Shown here: positions 45,756-56,966 of the stretch, piece by piece
Layout of the letters: every line of letters begins with the position of its first letter
Numbering within the stretch: position 1 is the first letter of the stretch
Program-made: the position numbers and the translations under genes
Notes under the pieces: model-generated
Seen by the model: the letters and a program-made list of their open reading frames with translations, nothing else
Database searches by the model: none
Told to the model about the DNA's origin: nothing
DNA from: Flaveria trinervia
Lineage: Eukaryota > Streptophyta > Magnoliopsida > Asterales > Asteraceae
Assembly: GCA_025506515.1 (NCBI GenBank)
Contig: CM046454.1
Location: 62,938,114-63,002,113 of the forward strand
DNA: 64,000 bases
Reading direction: 5' to 3'

Positions 45756-47726
45756 ATGACTACTTCTTCTAATAACCCTCACAATACCGGTTCCTCAACC
45801 AAGCCTCCGATGCTGGTTAGGACTGAGTATAACATATGGCATCGAAGATGCTTCATCACCTGTCTGTTAACAGTTTAGGTGTTGGACATCTGTGGTACAT
45901 GGTCCACACAAGCCTATGGTGAACAATCCGGAAACCACAATGGTTCCGAAGAAGAAGGAACAATACTCAGATGAGGATCGAAAACTGTTTGAGATTGATG
46001 CTAAAGCGCATGGTATTCTGGCCATGGCTCTGTCTAATGAAATCTATTCTGGGCTTATGCATCATGAAACTGCTCATGACCTCTGGAATGCATTGAAGGA
46101 ACAATTTGTGGGGAACAGATGAGGTCTTAGCAAACAACAGAGAAATCATTGCCCACAATATGAGACATTCTCTCATAGGAAGGGTGAGTCACTGACTCAA
46201 CAGTTTGAGCGTTTTTCCTATTTGATCTCTGAGCTGAAAATGGTCAAACATGAATACACTAATAGCCGTAGAACAACAGATTCCTCAGATCACTGCCTGA
46301 GAGATGGACACATATACCATTGTCCTACGCTCCAGTACAAATCTGGATAGCCTATCTCTCACCCAACTCCATGGGAAACTGCTTACATTTGAAAGAGAGA
46401 TAGAGCAGAAAAGGAAACTGGCATCATCAGGAACACTCACTGATGACTTTGTACCAGGGAACACTGCCTTGGTTGGTCATGAGTCAGAATATGCTGCATC
46501 AGAAAGCAATTATGATGAGCATATAGATTTCTCTTCAAATAGTTCAGATCATGCATTTGTTAGTGTTGACAGTCTGTCAGGCTGTAATAGTGACAATTTG
46601 TGTTTCATTATGGATGATTTGAAGGGTATTGATGATGATGACTTAGAAGAGATGGATATTCTAAGCCAAATGGCCTTGATTAATATCAGATCTCAAAAGT
46701 TATACAAGAGAATTGGTAGGAAATTTCCAGGACTCTCTGGCAAAACCAAAGTTGGTTTTGACAAGAGTAAGTTGAGGTGTCACAAATGCCACAGGCTTGG
46801 ACACTTTGCAAGAGAGTGTAGATCAACTGGATCTAACTCCTCTGCACCCTTTGTGACTTTTCCAAGCAATAGTGCACAAAACAGAGGGCAACATTCTGCT
46901 AGTTCTGGTCATCATGCACAACCTGTATCTCCTGCATATTTTGTCCCTCAGGGTCCAATGTCATATCCATATCCCTGCTATTACATGCCACAGCCAAATC
47001 TAGTTCAAGTTCCTATTGCACAACAACCTAAAGCCTTACCTGAGCCTCTACCATCTCAATCATCTCAATCACAACCTCATCACAGCTTCTTCACCCCTGG
47101 TGTTGTTCACTGGAGCAGTTTACCAGATGATCTCTCTAGTAATGAGCATTTTTTACTGGTGATGGTCAACATGGTGGTCAACATCCTTTTGGGAATCTTG
47201 CTCTCATGGTCCTGGAGTCTACTGAGAGTTCATGCTCCAATGCATCTTCATCACAGGTAACCTAGTATCCTCTGAGGCTAAGGCCAAGCTATGTTCTGAA
47301 TCTTTCATAGCTGCATTTATCTCTATTAGAGAGGCAAATGTAGCTTTAATAAATCAAAATCTTGAGCTTGAGCAAATCCTTTCCAAAAGAAAAGCTGAGT
47401 ATGAGTCTGTTCTTAATGACAAAGATGATGAGATTTATAAGCTTAAATGCCAATTAAATGATGAAAAGGCTAAGCTAGAGGTCGTTCTTGAGAACCACAG
47501 AGAACTCAAAGAAAAAATTGCAGCTACCCAAGTTGAGTGTGACCGCTGGGTATCATCCTGCAAGGGATTTGAAATGCTCCTCAGCAAGCAATCTACTTCG
47601 AATGTGAAGTTTGGAATAGGTTACAATCACATTGCACCACCTACAGATTTTACTCCAAAATCAATAGTAACACCTGAAGGTGAAAGTAATTTCCAAACCA
47701 CATCATCATGTGTATCACCTCAGTGA
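45756..47726 (+). pseudogene. gag of copia D, frameshifted
   Basis: Start at the ATG at 45,756 (MTTSSNNPHNTG), matching the B gag start (59,794). A stop follows in the early part (near 45,880), and indels near 46,120 and 46,280 break the capsid core (KAHGILAMALSNEI, HETAHDLWNALKEQF). From 46,304 the frame is long: LSLTQLHGKLLTFEREIEQKR, an acidic stretch, the first zinc knuckle CHKCHRLGHFARECRSTGS (about 46,777) and a Pro/Gln-rich part. After a shift near 47,230 comes a coiled-coil segment with EANVALINQNLELEQILSK and KDDEIYKLKCQLNDEKAKLE (47,330-47,520). A second knuckle is not reached. Confidence 0.8.
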
Positions 47727-48414
47727 TCTCCAAGATCAGAAGATGAAATCAATGTTAATACCTCAGCAAATCAATTGCCTGATGGGTTAACTACTGATAA
47801 GCACATGAAGTTGAGTACTTCAGATGTTGTCCCTCAAAGTAACTCAATACTGAAGGGCAATTCATAACATCTGAAAAGCATTTCAAATTAGATGAAATAA
47901 AGGATTACAACTGCCAGTTAATCTATCATACGGTCTTTCAGACGGATGAGAACACTGAAGAACAAGTCTTCAGTTTTTACAGATCCTTCATACTAAACAC
48001 AATACTGAAAGGAGTAAGTACTGAAGACAACCCTTCAGTAGTTTCCACATTACAGTTGATCATCAAGATAAGAATAGCTAGTAAAAATGTGGTAAATTCA
48101 ATCTCTTATCTGTGAATGTTGGTACAGAAAGGTTCCAAACTCACACAAGAAAGCTCTTAAATCCATGGATGAAATGAAAAATGAGTTCGGACCAAGTTTG
48201 TTACCACAGTCTCCCCATGTATAAACCAACGTCCCAAATCCAAAAGAAGGATAGGTTTATCATGGAACAGCTGATAGTGCTCCTCATGACAAACATCAGA
48301 CTAAGCTGTGAATTTTTAGGAGGAAATGGTGGGTCACAAGAACTCATCAAAAACAATACTGTATTCCCATAGCTGAAAGCTTTAGTACAAACAGACACAA
48401 CTTGTTATGATGGT
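47727..48414 (+). other. Decayed end of D gag
   Basis: Reads through as broken gag (PRSEDEINVN, then stops). Contains actgaag motifs (47,950-48,040). No intact domain recognised. Ends at the LTR of B'. Confidence 0.45.
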
Positions 48415-48508
48415 TGATAGGATCTCAGCATCTAGTTTGAATCGATTCGAATGATTTCGCAGCGCCATTAGAGTACCAACTAGCCAATTCGAGCAAGAAT
48501 ACCACAGA
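48415..48508 (-). repeat. First 94 bp of the B' 3' LTR, split by element B
   Basis: Starts (plus) TGATAGGATCTCAGC and follows the LTR-end layout of relatives (gcagcg, aattcgagcaagaa). The rest resumes at 60,902, after element B. Confidence 0.6.
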
Positions 48509-49380
48509 TGACAGGATCAGCGATCACAAGTTTGATGTATTAGGATACAAAGCAGCGGAATACAAACTAGAATTAGACAAATTGTAGCAAGCAATCGATA
48601 CTTGTAAGCATTAGAGAGCATACGGTTATAGGGAGAGAATATATTTCTGATTTCAAGGAGTTTATAGATGTAGAATATTTCTAATCAAATCATTCATTCA
48701 TTCCATTCATCATCACATTACAATAAGGTCACTCCTTATATAGAGTGCAACAATCACTGCTGTTATCACGGAAAGTGACAACTGGCAGATCTAATACAAA
48801 AATAACTAATTCTTAACAACTACTGAAATGTTCACAACTACTGAGAACATATCAGCGTGTTAAGTACAAAATATAAAACTACTGAAACTACAACGACTGA
48901 AGAACAAGCTCTTCAGTCGTTTTACAAAACTACTGAAACATAAAAATAAAACTACTGATATCACAACTACTGAAGAAGTACTCTTCAGCAGTTGTGACAA
49001 ACTACTGAGCTTCAGTACTTGATCTTCAGACTTTGACCTTCAGGTGTTTCATCAGCTGATGACTTCAGTAGATATCATCAGCTGATGTCTTCAGTCTTTG
49101 TCTTCAGACTTGTACATCAGTTGTTGATCTTCAGCACTTGTAAACTCTTCAGCTGTTGTACTTCAGTACTTTGGTCTTTCAGCTTCAGCACTTGTGTTCT
49201 TCAGCTGTTGTACTTCAGCACTTTAGTTCTTCAGCTGTTGAGGTCTTCAGCACTTGATCTTCAGCTGTTGAAGTCTTCAACACTTGTCAAACTACTGATG
49301 AGGCTTTCAGCAGTTGTTGTGATACCATGTGGGACTTAGAGGTTTTCTGATCTTGGCTCATTGGTTCTTTTGGTCCAACA
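48509..49380 (-). repeat. 3' LTR of copia B
   Basis: Minus sense starts TGTTGGACCAAAAG (49,380) and ends ...GATCCTGTCA (48,509). U3 has about 0.5 kb of CTTCAG-CACTTG/CTGTTG and AACTACTGAAG motifs, including a perfect 12-bp stem with a 6-nt loop (48,892-48,921) and a 15-bp stem with one mismatch (48,962-48,996). Confidence 0.92.
48736..48742 (-). promoter_or_regulatory. TATA box of the B 3' LTR
   Basis: Minus TATATAA within inverted repeat cactc...gagtg (48,730-48,747), downstream of the motif array. In the 5' LTR the same site (60,261-60,266) has lost a TA pair and reads TATAAG. Confidence 0.6.
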
Positions 49381-49392
49381 AACTCCCCCTGA
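49381..49392 (-). other. Polypurine tract of copia B
   Basis: Minus TCAGGGGGAGTT directly before LTR start TGTTGG. Confidence 0.85.
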
Positions 49393-49416
49393 ACCAATGC
49401 AGCCAAAACCTCTAAC

Positions 49417-52400
49417 TTATTTATTCTCCCACTTATTGATGGCAAAATGTTGGTCTTTTTCCTTCTTGATCAGTAGAGAAGATGACCCATGTAAGCTCCG
49501 GCCTGGGAGAAACCTCAAATATTTGTTTGGCAGAGTATGAATGGGAACTCTGTTTTGGGGAACAGGACACAGAGTTGTTATCCCATTCATGAGATTCACT
49601 TCCCCATAATGAGTCTGTACGACTCTCTTGTGTAGGCCTCAAGGAAGGTGATTTGTTCCTCCATGGTTAGCTCTTCAGCACCTCCTTCAAACAATGATTC
49701 AGGCCATAATACTCAGACAGGTATTTGGCCTGTTTCCATTCTTTAGCTCCACAGTTGTTATTATTCTGTAAGCAACTCATCCGGGTGATTACCCTCTAGG
49801 AACTGGAGCTCATTTTTCCTGACTTCCTCAAGCCTCTTGTAAACTAACCCCTTTTCACTATTTTGTTTTCCAGCATCTTCTGAGGGGTTAGATTAGCTTT
49901 GTAGGCCTTCTTGAAGTCTTCTAGGATTTCCCAGGGTGAAACTACAAAGACCAGAGAGATCACTTCATCTACGATCTTTTTCACCTGGCCAATGTATCTC
50001 TGAGGTATATTGTTCTTATGAATTCTGTGAGAGACCCTGGGATCAGGCCAAATCCTCACTCTTTCCTTTTGATATTGAAAGGTATGCCTGAGAGTGTAAA
50101 GTCTGAGGGCTTGCTCCTTCATATTGATGATAGAAGATGTGGCTGCATAAGCTTTGTCAACTCTTCAGCAATTCCTCATCATGCTGTTTATGAAGCTCTT
50201 CTTCTTCTAGCTTCACTTTAACCATTTGTCTCTGGACTTCAGGAGTAATTGCTGAGGAGTGACTTGTGGCCTTAGGCAACTGAATCACAGCTGAGAGCGG
50301 CAGCCTGTCTTCATCATCTTCTTCATCATCTTCTAGCCTCAATATCCTTCTCTTCTCTCTTCTTCAGGGTATATCATCGGCTATGGTTTTGAGGGTAAGG
50401 GAGTTGGTTTGGTGGGTTGTGTTTGGGTGGTTTTGGTGTGGGAATGTTGACAGGCTGTTCTAGCATCCTTGAGGTGAGTGTGGCTTTTGATTGCTTGGCT
50501 AGCTCAGTCCTGCTCCCAGCACCCGCTTCATTCAAAGCTTCAATAACAAGCCCCTTAGTATATGCTTCAGACGACAGATCTTGGTGGTGATTGCCAAGAT
50601 ACTGTCCCTGGACCAAGCTTTGATTTCGATCATTGATCTTCCAAGATATTTTGCAATAAATCTAATCATGATTTCAAGCCTTTCTCTTTCTAACACTTCA
50701 TAACTTGCCCATCTATTCTGATTTCTTCAATCTCTAGTCGTCGAATCTCAGAGTCAAGTTTATTGGTGTCATGGCCTTGCCTAAACAGCTGATCAATGAT
50801 GTTGTCCATTGATCTGCTGTGTTCGGCATCAGCCTCTTTTATCAGTAGCTCCAAGGCTTTATCTTCAGCAATGTGATCATCAGCACCTTTCTTTCGCTTG
50901 TAGGTGAGCATTGGTTGCTGTTCTTTCTCCTCCTTTTGGGCTTGCTTCGCTTCCTTCTTTTCCGGATCTTTTCCTCTTCTTTTCTTTCACTGCAGTACTC
51001 TCCCCCTTTTTGGATGCATTGGAGGAAGGGGTTTGTACCAGAAAGAGTCTTTTGGACAGCAGCATCAATCAAGGGCTGTAAAGTTGAGGAAAGCCTCTCA
51101 TCAATGGCTTTGGTCACAATATCAGTGATTATGGGTGTGATGAGAGGGAGGGAATTTTGGAGTACAGCACCTATTTGCTCAGGAGGGTTCTGTTCCTGAG
51201 AAGTAGGGCCTGAAGCAGAGGCAGGTGGTTGAGTTTGGAGTGGCTCAGTGTTTGGGAACCTTCAAGTGAAGGTGCCATCTGTGGGTGGGTAGAGGCAGAT
51301 GGTCTTTCTCCTTGTGAGAGTTGGTCAAGTAGGTTTTGCAGCCTACTGACTTTCTCTTCAAGGATTGTGTTCTGGGCAAGAACATCATAGAAAAAGCCCA
51401 GGTCATCATCAGCCGAAGCTGAATCATCTGACCTCCTGCTTAGAGCAGGATTTACATGCACTGGGTGTAGACCAGTGGTGCATGTGCCCCTTGTGCTTGG
51501 TACTGGGGACTTCCAGCCTCAGGACAATGTCCATCATCAGCTGTTGCCTCTAGTGAGGTCTTAGCAATGTTACCAGCCTCACTCTGGTCATGTGCTGAGT
51601 CAGAGGAGGTGGCAGCCTCACTAGATATTCTAAGCTCCTTGTCTACACCAGGATAGAAGTGGTAAACCCCTGTGCTGTGGGTTCTCAAGTGCACTGTGTT
51701 CCTCCCCCTCAATTGTAGAGGTATTCCCAGTAGTAAGTGGTTTCTGGGGGGGGTGAGGAGTGCAATTGAGTCAGCACTTGTGCAACTATTAAAGTTGGGC
51801 TGTGAGGGGCGGTTGTTTGGGGTGAAGGGATAGAAGCAGTGTGCACCTGGGGAGGTTGGTGCTCTTCAATGGCAATCTCCTCAAGTGAGGAAGATCCCAG
51901 ATATGTAGGTACCCCTTGTGTGGTTGCTGCAGGCTCCTGTTGAGAGGAAGCCTGAGCGGCTGTGGCTGGAGAGTCATTGTATCCACTAGGGGGTTTGGAC
52001 TAGTGGATATATCCTGCGTTTGTGTTGCAGGGGCATCCTCAGGGGACTCAATTCCCTGAGTAGCCGTTTTGGGTTTCTTTTTGGTGGGTTTGGTGGGGAC
52101 TTTGGATTTGGAGGTGGTGGCTGTGGGTTCCAGCTGCGTGGGTTTTCGCAGCTTGGCAGCCATTTTGAGTGTCCGGTCAGAGTTGTGCCGGAGTATACTT
52201 CCGGCAGAACAGCCGTAGCAGGGACTCCCAAGCCAACAAGTCCCTCAGCATTAAGCTGGTTGTAATGATGGCCATTATGAACCGTGGATATAGTATCCAA
52301 CGGTTGGCAGTTAGTTTTTGAGCCATATCCTTGAGCTCTGAAAATATTATTTCTGAAAATTAGTGGTTGTTGCTCAAGAATAGAATACATTACCTGCTGC

Positions 52401-52875
52401 CATTTTGTCGACATTTGATCCCAAGACGACGTCTTAGGGGCCAAACATACATTCACCATGTGAAAAATCAGGCGCTCAGCGTCATTAAAGTGTTTCTTCA
52501 TGATAGTGGAGGCACTGAGATCGCCTTGATATCCATGTTGAGCAAAGGATAGATCTATGGTGCCCTTCGGATATCCAGCAGGAGAAGTAGCATCATTCAG
52601 TTGAAGAATTTGGCGGATTATTGCAGGAGTGATGACTACTTCTTTGTTGTTGACGACCGACTGGAGGGATGGTGTGTTGTTCTCCCAGTGGTAACAGTAA
52701 CGTTCATCCAAAATTGGTGCAAGGATTCGGCATGTAAGATGGGATTCAGAAGAAATGCCTTGTTGTATTGGGACTGAACCATAAGATCGATAGCAGTATC
52801 GAACTTAGTCCAGATGGGCGATTTAGTGAGGTAGGCAACACAGTTGTGTCGCGGTTTAATTTGCATAGACGCCAT
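49417..52875 (-). pseudogene. ORF3 (env-position protein) of copia B, broken
   Basis: Start at the ATG at 52,875 (MASMQIKPRHNCVAYL). The N-terminal domain is in two frames (52,636-52,875 and 51,986-52,711) with YNKAFLLNPILHAESLHQFW, HGYQGDLSASTIMKKHF and HMVNVCLAPKTSSWDQ, alignable with C (MGYEGDFSVKTF, HVVIHSLSNKHGGWDQ). A long Pro/Thr/Lys-rich linker follows (51,789-52,163), then Lys/Glu-rich segments (50,690-51,117). A conserved C-terminal block (49,844-50,122) contains FQYQKERVRIWPDPRVSHR and KKIVDEVISLVFVVSPWEIL and recurs in B'. The end near 49,417-49,433 is just before the PPT. At least six frame changes. Function unknown; no transmembrane helix seen. Confidence 0.7.
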
Positions 52876-53637
52876 TGAGAAGAGGGAAGTTTTGGAGAGG
52901 AACGTTAGGTTTGAAGAAGATGAAGCATGAGAGCTAAGGTTAGGGATTATATAGGGTACGGGTAAGGAAACGACTGAAGGATGTGGTGTTAGTCATCAGT
53001 AGTTTTAAACGACCGTTGACATGGTATTATCCTTTCAGACGTTGAAACAGCTGAAGTCGTGGTGTTAGGCATCAGTAGTTTAGAAAACTACTGAAGACCG
53101 TGGTTTTGACTTCAGATGATTGAAACAACTGAGGACTTGGTGTTTGTCATCAGTAGTTATGAAACTACTGAAGACAGTGGTTTTGTCATCAGCTGTTGTA
53201 AACAACTGAAGACTTGGATTAGTCATCAGTAGTTATAAAACTACTGAAGACGTGGTTTTGCTTCAGTTGTTTAAAATGAAACAGCAGTTGTACAAACGAC
53301 TGAAGAGAAAGTTCTCTTCAGCTGTTTTCGTCAATTCTTAGCTTTTCAGCTGTTTCATACTGTCCTCAACACATTCATCAGTCTTTTTGGCTGATTTCAG
53401 TTGTTTCATAGGACATCAGTACTTATCTGTTTTTACTGATTGCAGTAGTTGTAACTGCATCAGTAGTTGTAACTACATCAGTAGTTTAGAACAGATGAAG
53501 TACTTCAGTACTTGTGAGACATTTAGCCTTCAGTAGTTATAAAAACTACTGAGGGTAAAAGAGCTCATCAGTACTTATATGTGACATAGGTACTCATGAT
53601 CATCAGTATGATTACTAAGATCATCAGTAGTTGTCAC
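52876..53637 (-). other. pol-ORF3 spacer of B with hairpin motif array and TATA box
   Basis: No coding. From 52,983 to 53,637 it is a chain of catcagtagtt...aactactgaag inverted repeats, e.g. cagtagtttagaaaactactg near 53,080. The motif is the one that fills the LTR U3. A TATA box and a 45-70-nt AT/GA-rich leader follow towards the ORF3 ATG. Confidence 0.75.
52947..52953 (-). promoter_or_regulatory. TATA box upstream of ORF3 in B
   Basis: Minus CTATATAATCCC, 72 nt before the ORF3 ATG. It lies immediately downstream of the motif array, as in the LTR. Candidate ORF3 promoter (inference). Confidence 0.5.
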
Positions 53638-56600
53638 TTATTCTAGTTGCAGCATACCAAGCCTTAACACCAGGTTTTGGAAAGTTGAACTATCCAAAGG
53701 CTTAGTAAAAATGTCTGCAAGCTCATCAGCACTAGGCACAAACTTAGGATCAATCAGACCTTTTTCAAAACAATCCCTTATAAAATGATGTCTGATCTCT
53801 ATATGTTTGGTCCTAGAGTGCTGGACTGGATTTTTGACAATGCAAAGAGCTGAAGCACTATCCATTAACAATGGAGTCTTAGTCTCTGTAATGCCATAAT
53901 CCAAAAGTTGGTTTTGAAGCCAGAGTACCTGAGATGTACAACTTGCAGCAGCAATGTACTCTGCTTCAGCAGTGGATGTAGCAACTGAGGTCTGTTTCTT
54001 GCTCTGCCAAGAAATCAAGCAGTTGCCTAGGAATTGACATCCACCAGAAGTTGATTTCCTGGTCAACTTACACCCTGCATAGTCACTGTCAGAAAAAGCA
54101 ACTAATTTACCAGAATGTCCGGTAGAATACCATAAACCTAGAGATGGAGTGCCTTGCAGATATCTAAAGATCCTCTTGACTGCAATCAGATGAGACTCTT
54201 TAGGTGCAGCCTGAAATCTAGCACAAACACATGTAGCAAACATAATATCTGGTCTAGAAGCTGTTAAATACATCAAGGACCCAATCATACATCTGTAAAG
54301 TGTTTCATCAACCACTTTACCTTTCTGATCTGTGTCCAGTTGTGTGGTGCTGCTCATGGGAGTAGAACAAGGCTTACAGTTTTGTAAATCAAACTTTTGC
54401 AAAAGATCTTTTGTATTTGGACTGATGAATAAAAATTCCATCAGCCTTTTGTTTGATTTGCAACCCCAGAAAGAACTGTAATTCTCCCATGGCACTCATT
54501 TCAAACTTCTGTTGCATCAACTTTGTAAAGGCATCACACAACTTTGGATCAGAGGATGCAAAAATGATATCATCTACATAAATTTGAACAAGTAGATTAT
54601 GCTGCCCAGCTTTCTTAATGAATAAAGTCTTATCTATGGAGCCTCTAGTGAAATTGTTTTCCAGAAGAAAGTTTGATAATGTCTCATACCAGGCTCTGGG
54701 AGCTTGTTTTAACCCATAAAGAGCTTTATCAAGCTTATACACCCAATTAGGATGTTTATTGTCCTCAAAGCCTGGAGGTTGACATACATAAACCTCTTCT
54801 TTAATTTTCCATACAAAAATGCACTTTTGACATCCATTTGAAAAACTTTAAGGTTTTGATAAGCAGCATAAGCTAAAAACAATCGAATTGCTTCCAGTCT
54901 GGCTACAGGGGCAAAGGTTTCATCATAATCAATACCTTCTTCTTGTGCAAACCCTGAACAACCAGTCTGGCCTTGTTCTTAACAATAAGCCCATTTTCAT
55001 CAGTTTTGTTCCTAAACACCCATTTAGTGCCTATTGCACACTTACCTGGAGGTAGAGGAACCAGTTCCCACACTTGCTGTTTCTTGAACTGAAGAAGCTC
55101 AAGCTGCATGGCATCAACCCATCCATTGTCCTTTAAAGCAATGTGATAATTCTTTGGCTCTTGCTGACTGATGAAGAGAGCATAGAAGCAGAAATTTGAC
55201 AATTGACTTCTTGTTGATACTCCAGCAGTGATATCACCAATGATTTGAGACATAGGGTGATTCTTCAGATCTTGATACACAATGAGATCTGTGCAAGTGT
55301 TTGTAGCCGGCCAGCAACAGATGGTGATGGTGAATCATTTCCTTGAAACCAATCAGTGGATGGTAATTCAAAGGAAGTTGAATTCGAAGAGATCTCATCA
55401 GCATTTGTTGTGGATGGTGCTACTGGAGCTACAGGAACATCAGGTCTAGCTGAGTCAGGCAGCTGATCACTAAACCTGAAGAGGTGAGTACTGCAATCAT
55501 CATCATCATCAGCAGTACCACCAGGTGGTGAACTGTTGACAGGAGCAACAGCAGGAGTTTGATAAGGAACATATTGCAGTATGTCCAAATCAAATAACTC
55601 CACAGGACTTTGTGGAATCTTGTCCTTTGGAGATTCATTAAACTTAACATGTAGAGTTTCTTCAACCATCTTTGTTCTGCAGTTGAAGACTCTGTATGCC
55701 TTGCAAGTAGATGAATAACCAACAAAGTACCCTGCATCCACCTTAGGATCAAATTTATGGAGTTGATCCTTTGTGTTGAGAATAAAACAGGGACACCCAA
55801 ATGCTTTGAAAAATGAAATCAGAGGAGCCAAATGATGGAGAACTTCATATGGAGTCTTCATCAACCTCTGATTTACTAAAACTCTATTTTGCACATAACA
55901 AGTGTTGACAGCTTCAGCCCAAAAGGTCAGTGGCAAACCTGAGTCAGCCAGCATGGACCTTGCAGCTTCAATGAGGGTCCTGTTCTTTCTCTCCACACAC
56001 TCCATTTTGTTCTGGAGTCCTTGGAATGCTGAACTGCCTTTTGATTCCCTTTGAAAGATAGAAGTCATCAAGTGTATGATTTCTGAACTCAGTTCCATTG
56101 TCACTCCTAATACACTTGACTGGAAGGGAATACTGCTTCTCAATGTACAGCACAAAGTGGATAATCTTCTGAGCAGCCTCATCCTTTGAATGTAGAAAGA
56201 AAGTCCATACAAATCTGGAGTAATCATCCACAATTACCGGACAGTATTTCTTCTTTGCCATGCTCATTACTCTCACAGGACCAAATAGATCCATATGCAG
56301 TAATTGCAAGCAGGCAGTGGACTTAGGCACTTCAATAGGAGGGAATGAGACTTTGTGCTGTTTTCCTTTTAAACAAGCAGTGCAGGTTTCATCACAGTGG
56401 AACTCCTTTATTGGTAAGCCTCTGACTAAACTATTGTGGGAAGCTGATTCATGTTTTTGAGATTAACATGACCAAGCCTCCTGTGCCACAGTTTAGATTC
56501 TTGAGAAGAGGCTTTGGAAAATAGGCAAGGATTGCCTTTGAGATCTATCTTCTTAGAGAGATCTAAGGCATACACTCTTCCTGTCCTGTTGGCTTTCAGG

Positions 56601-56956
56601 AGAGTGTGATCATCCAACACCTTGTCAATCAAGTGCAAAACTTTGGATGACAGAATCCTACAGTTTTGACTGGTGAAAAGGGCAACATGGCCTTTATCAC
56701 ACATTTGACTGACACTCAAGAGATTGTACTTGAGATTTTCCACATGATTAACATCATCAAATTTGATTTCTCCATTGGAGACAAAGCCCTTACCGATGAT
56801 GTAACCCCTAGCATCATTGCCAAAAGAGACAAATCCCTTCTTTCCTTGAGAGTAGTCATGAAGAAGAGAGCTGTTCCCAGTCATGTGCATAGATCCCCCA
56901 CTGTCTACATACCAGATGCTACTTTGGCATGTTGAAGAACCCTGCAATAATAACAA
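53638..56956 (-). pseudogene. pol of copia B: protease, integrase, RT, RNase H
   Basis: Protease/GAG-pre-integrase frame 56,426-56,956 with WYVDSGGSMHMTGNSS, LLSVSQMCDKGH and LWHRRLGHVNLKN. Integrase in frames 55,968-56,330 and 55,265-56,233: HMDLFGP, RSDNGTEFR and, after a frameshift at NGV, ERKNRTLIEAARS. RT: KWVFRNKTDENGLIVKNKARL (54,903-55,280), YKLDKALYGLKQAPRAWYE, and an intact YVDD at 54,569-54,580. RNase H 53,638-54,495 is open to its stop: AFSDSDYAGCKLTRKSTSG, STAEAEYIAAASC, MDSASALC, HIEIRHHFIRDC, PLDSSTFQNL. All catalytic motifs survive although about five indels split the frame. The gag-pol boundary also changes frame near 56,960. Confidence 0.92.
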
Positions 56957-56966
56957 TCAGTTAGTT

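Larger units (their letters stand above)
44739..48414 (+). mobile_element. Sirevirus-like copia element D: 5' LTR and gag, then interrupted
   Basis: Plus strand: complete 5' LTR, PBS, leader and gag. At 48,415 the LTR of element B' begins. Gag is closely related to that of B. The pol of D should lie beyond the window. Confidence 0.75.
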
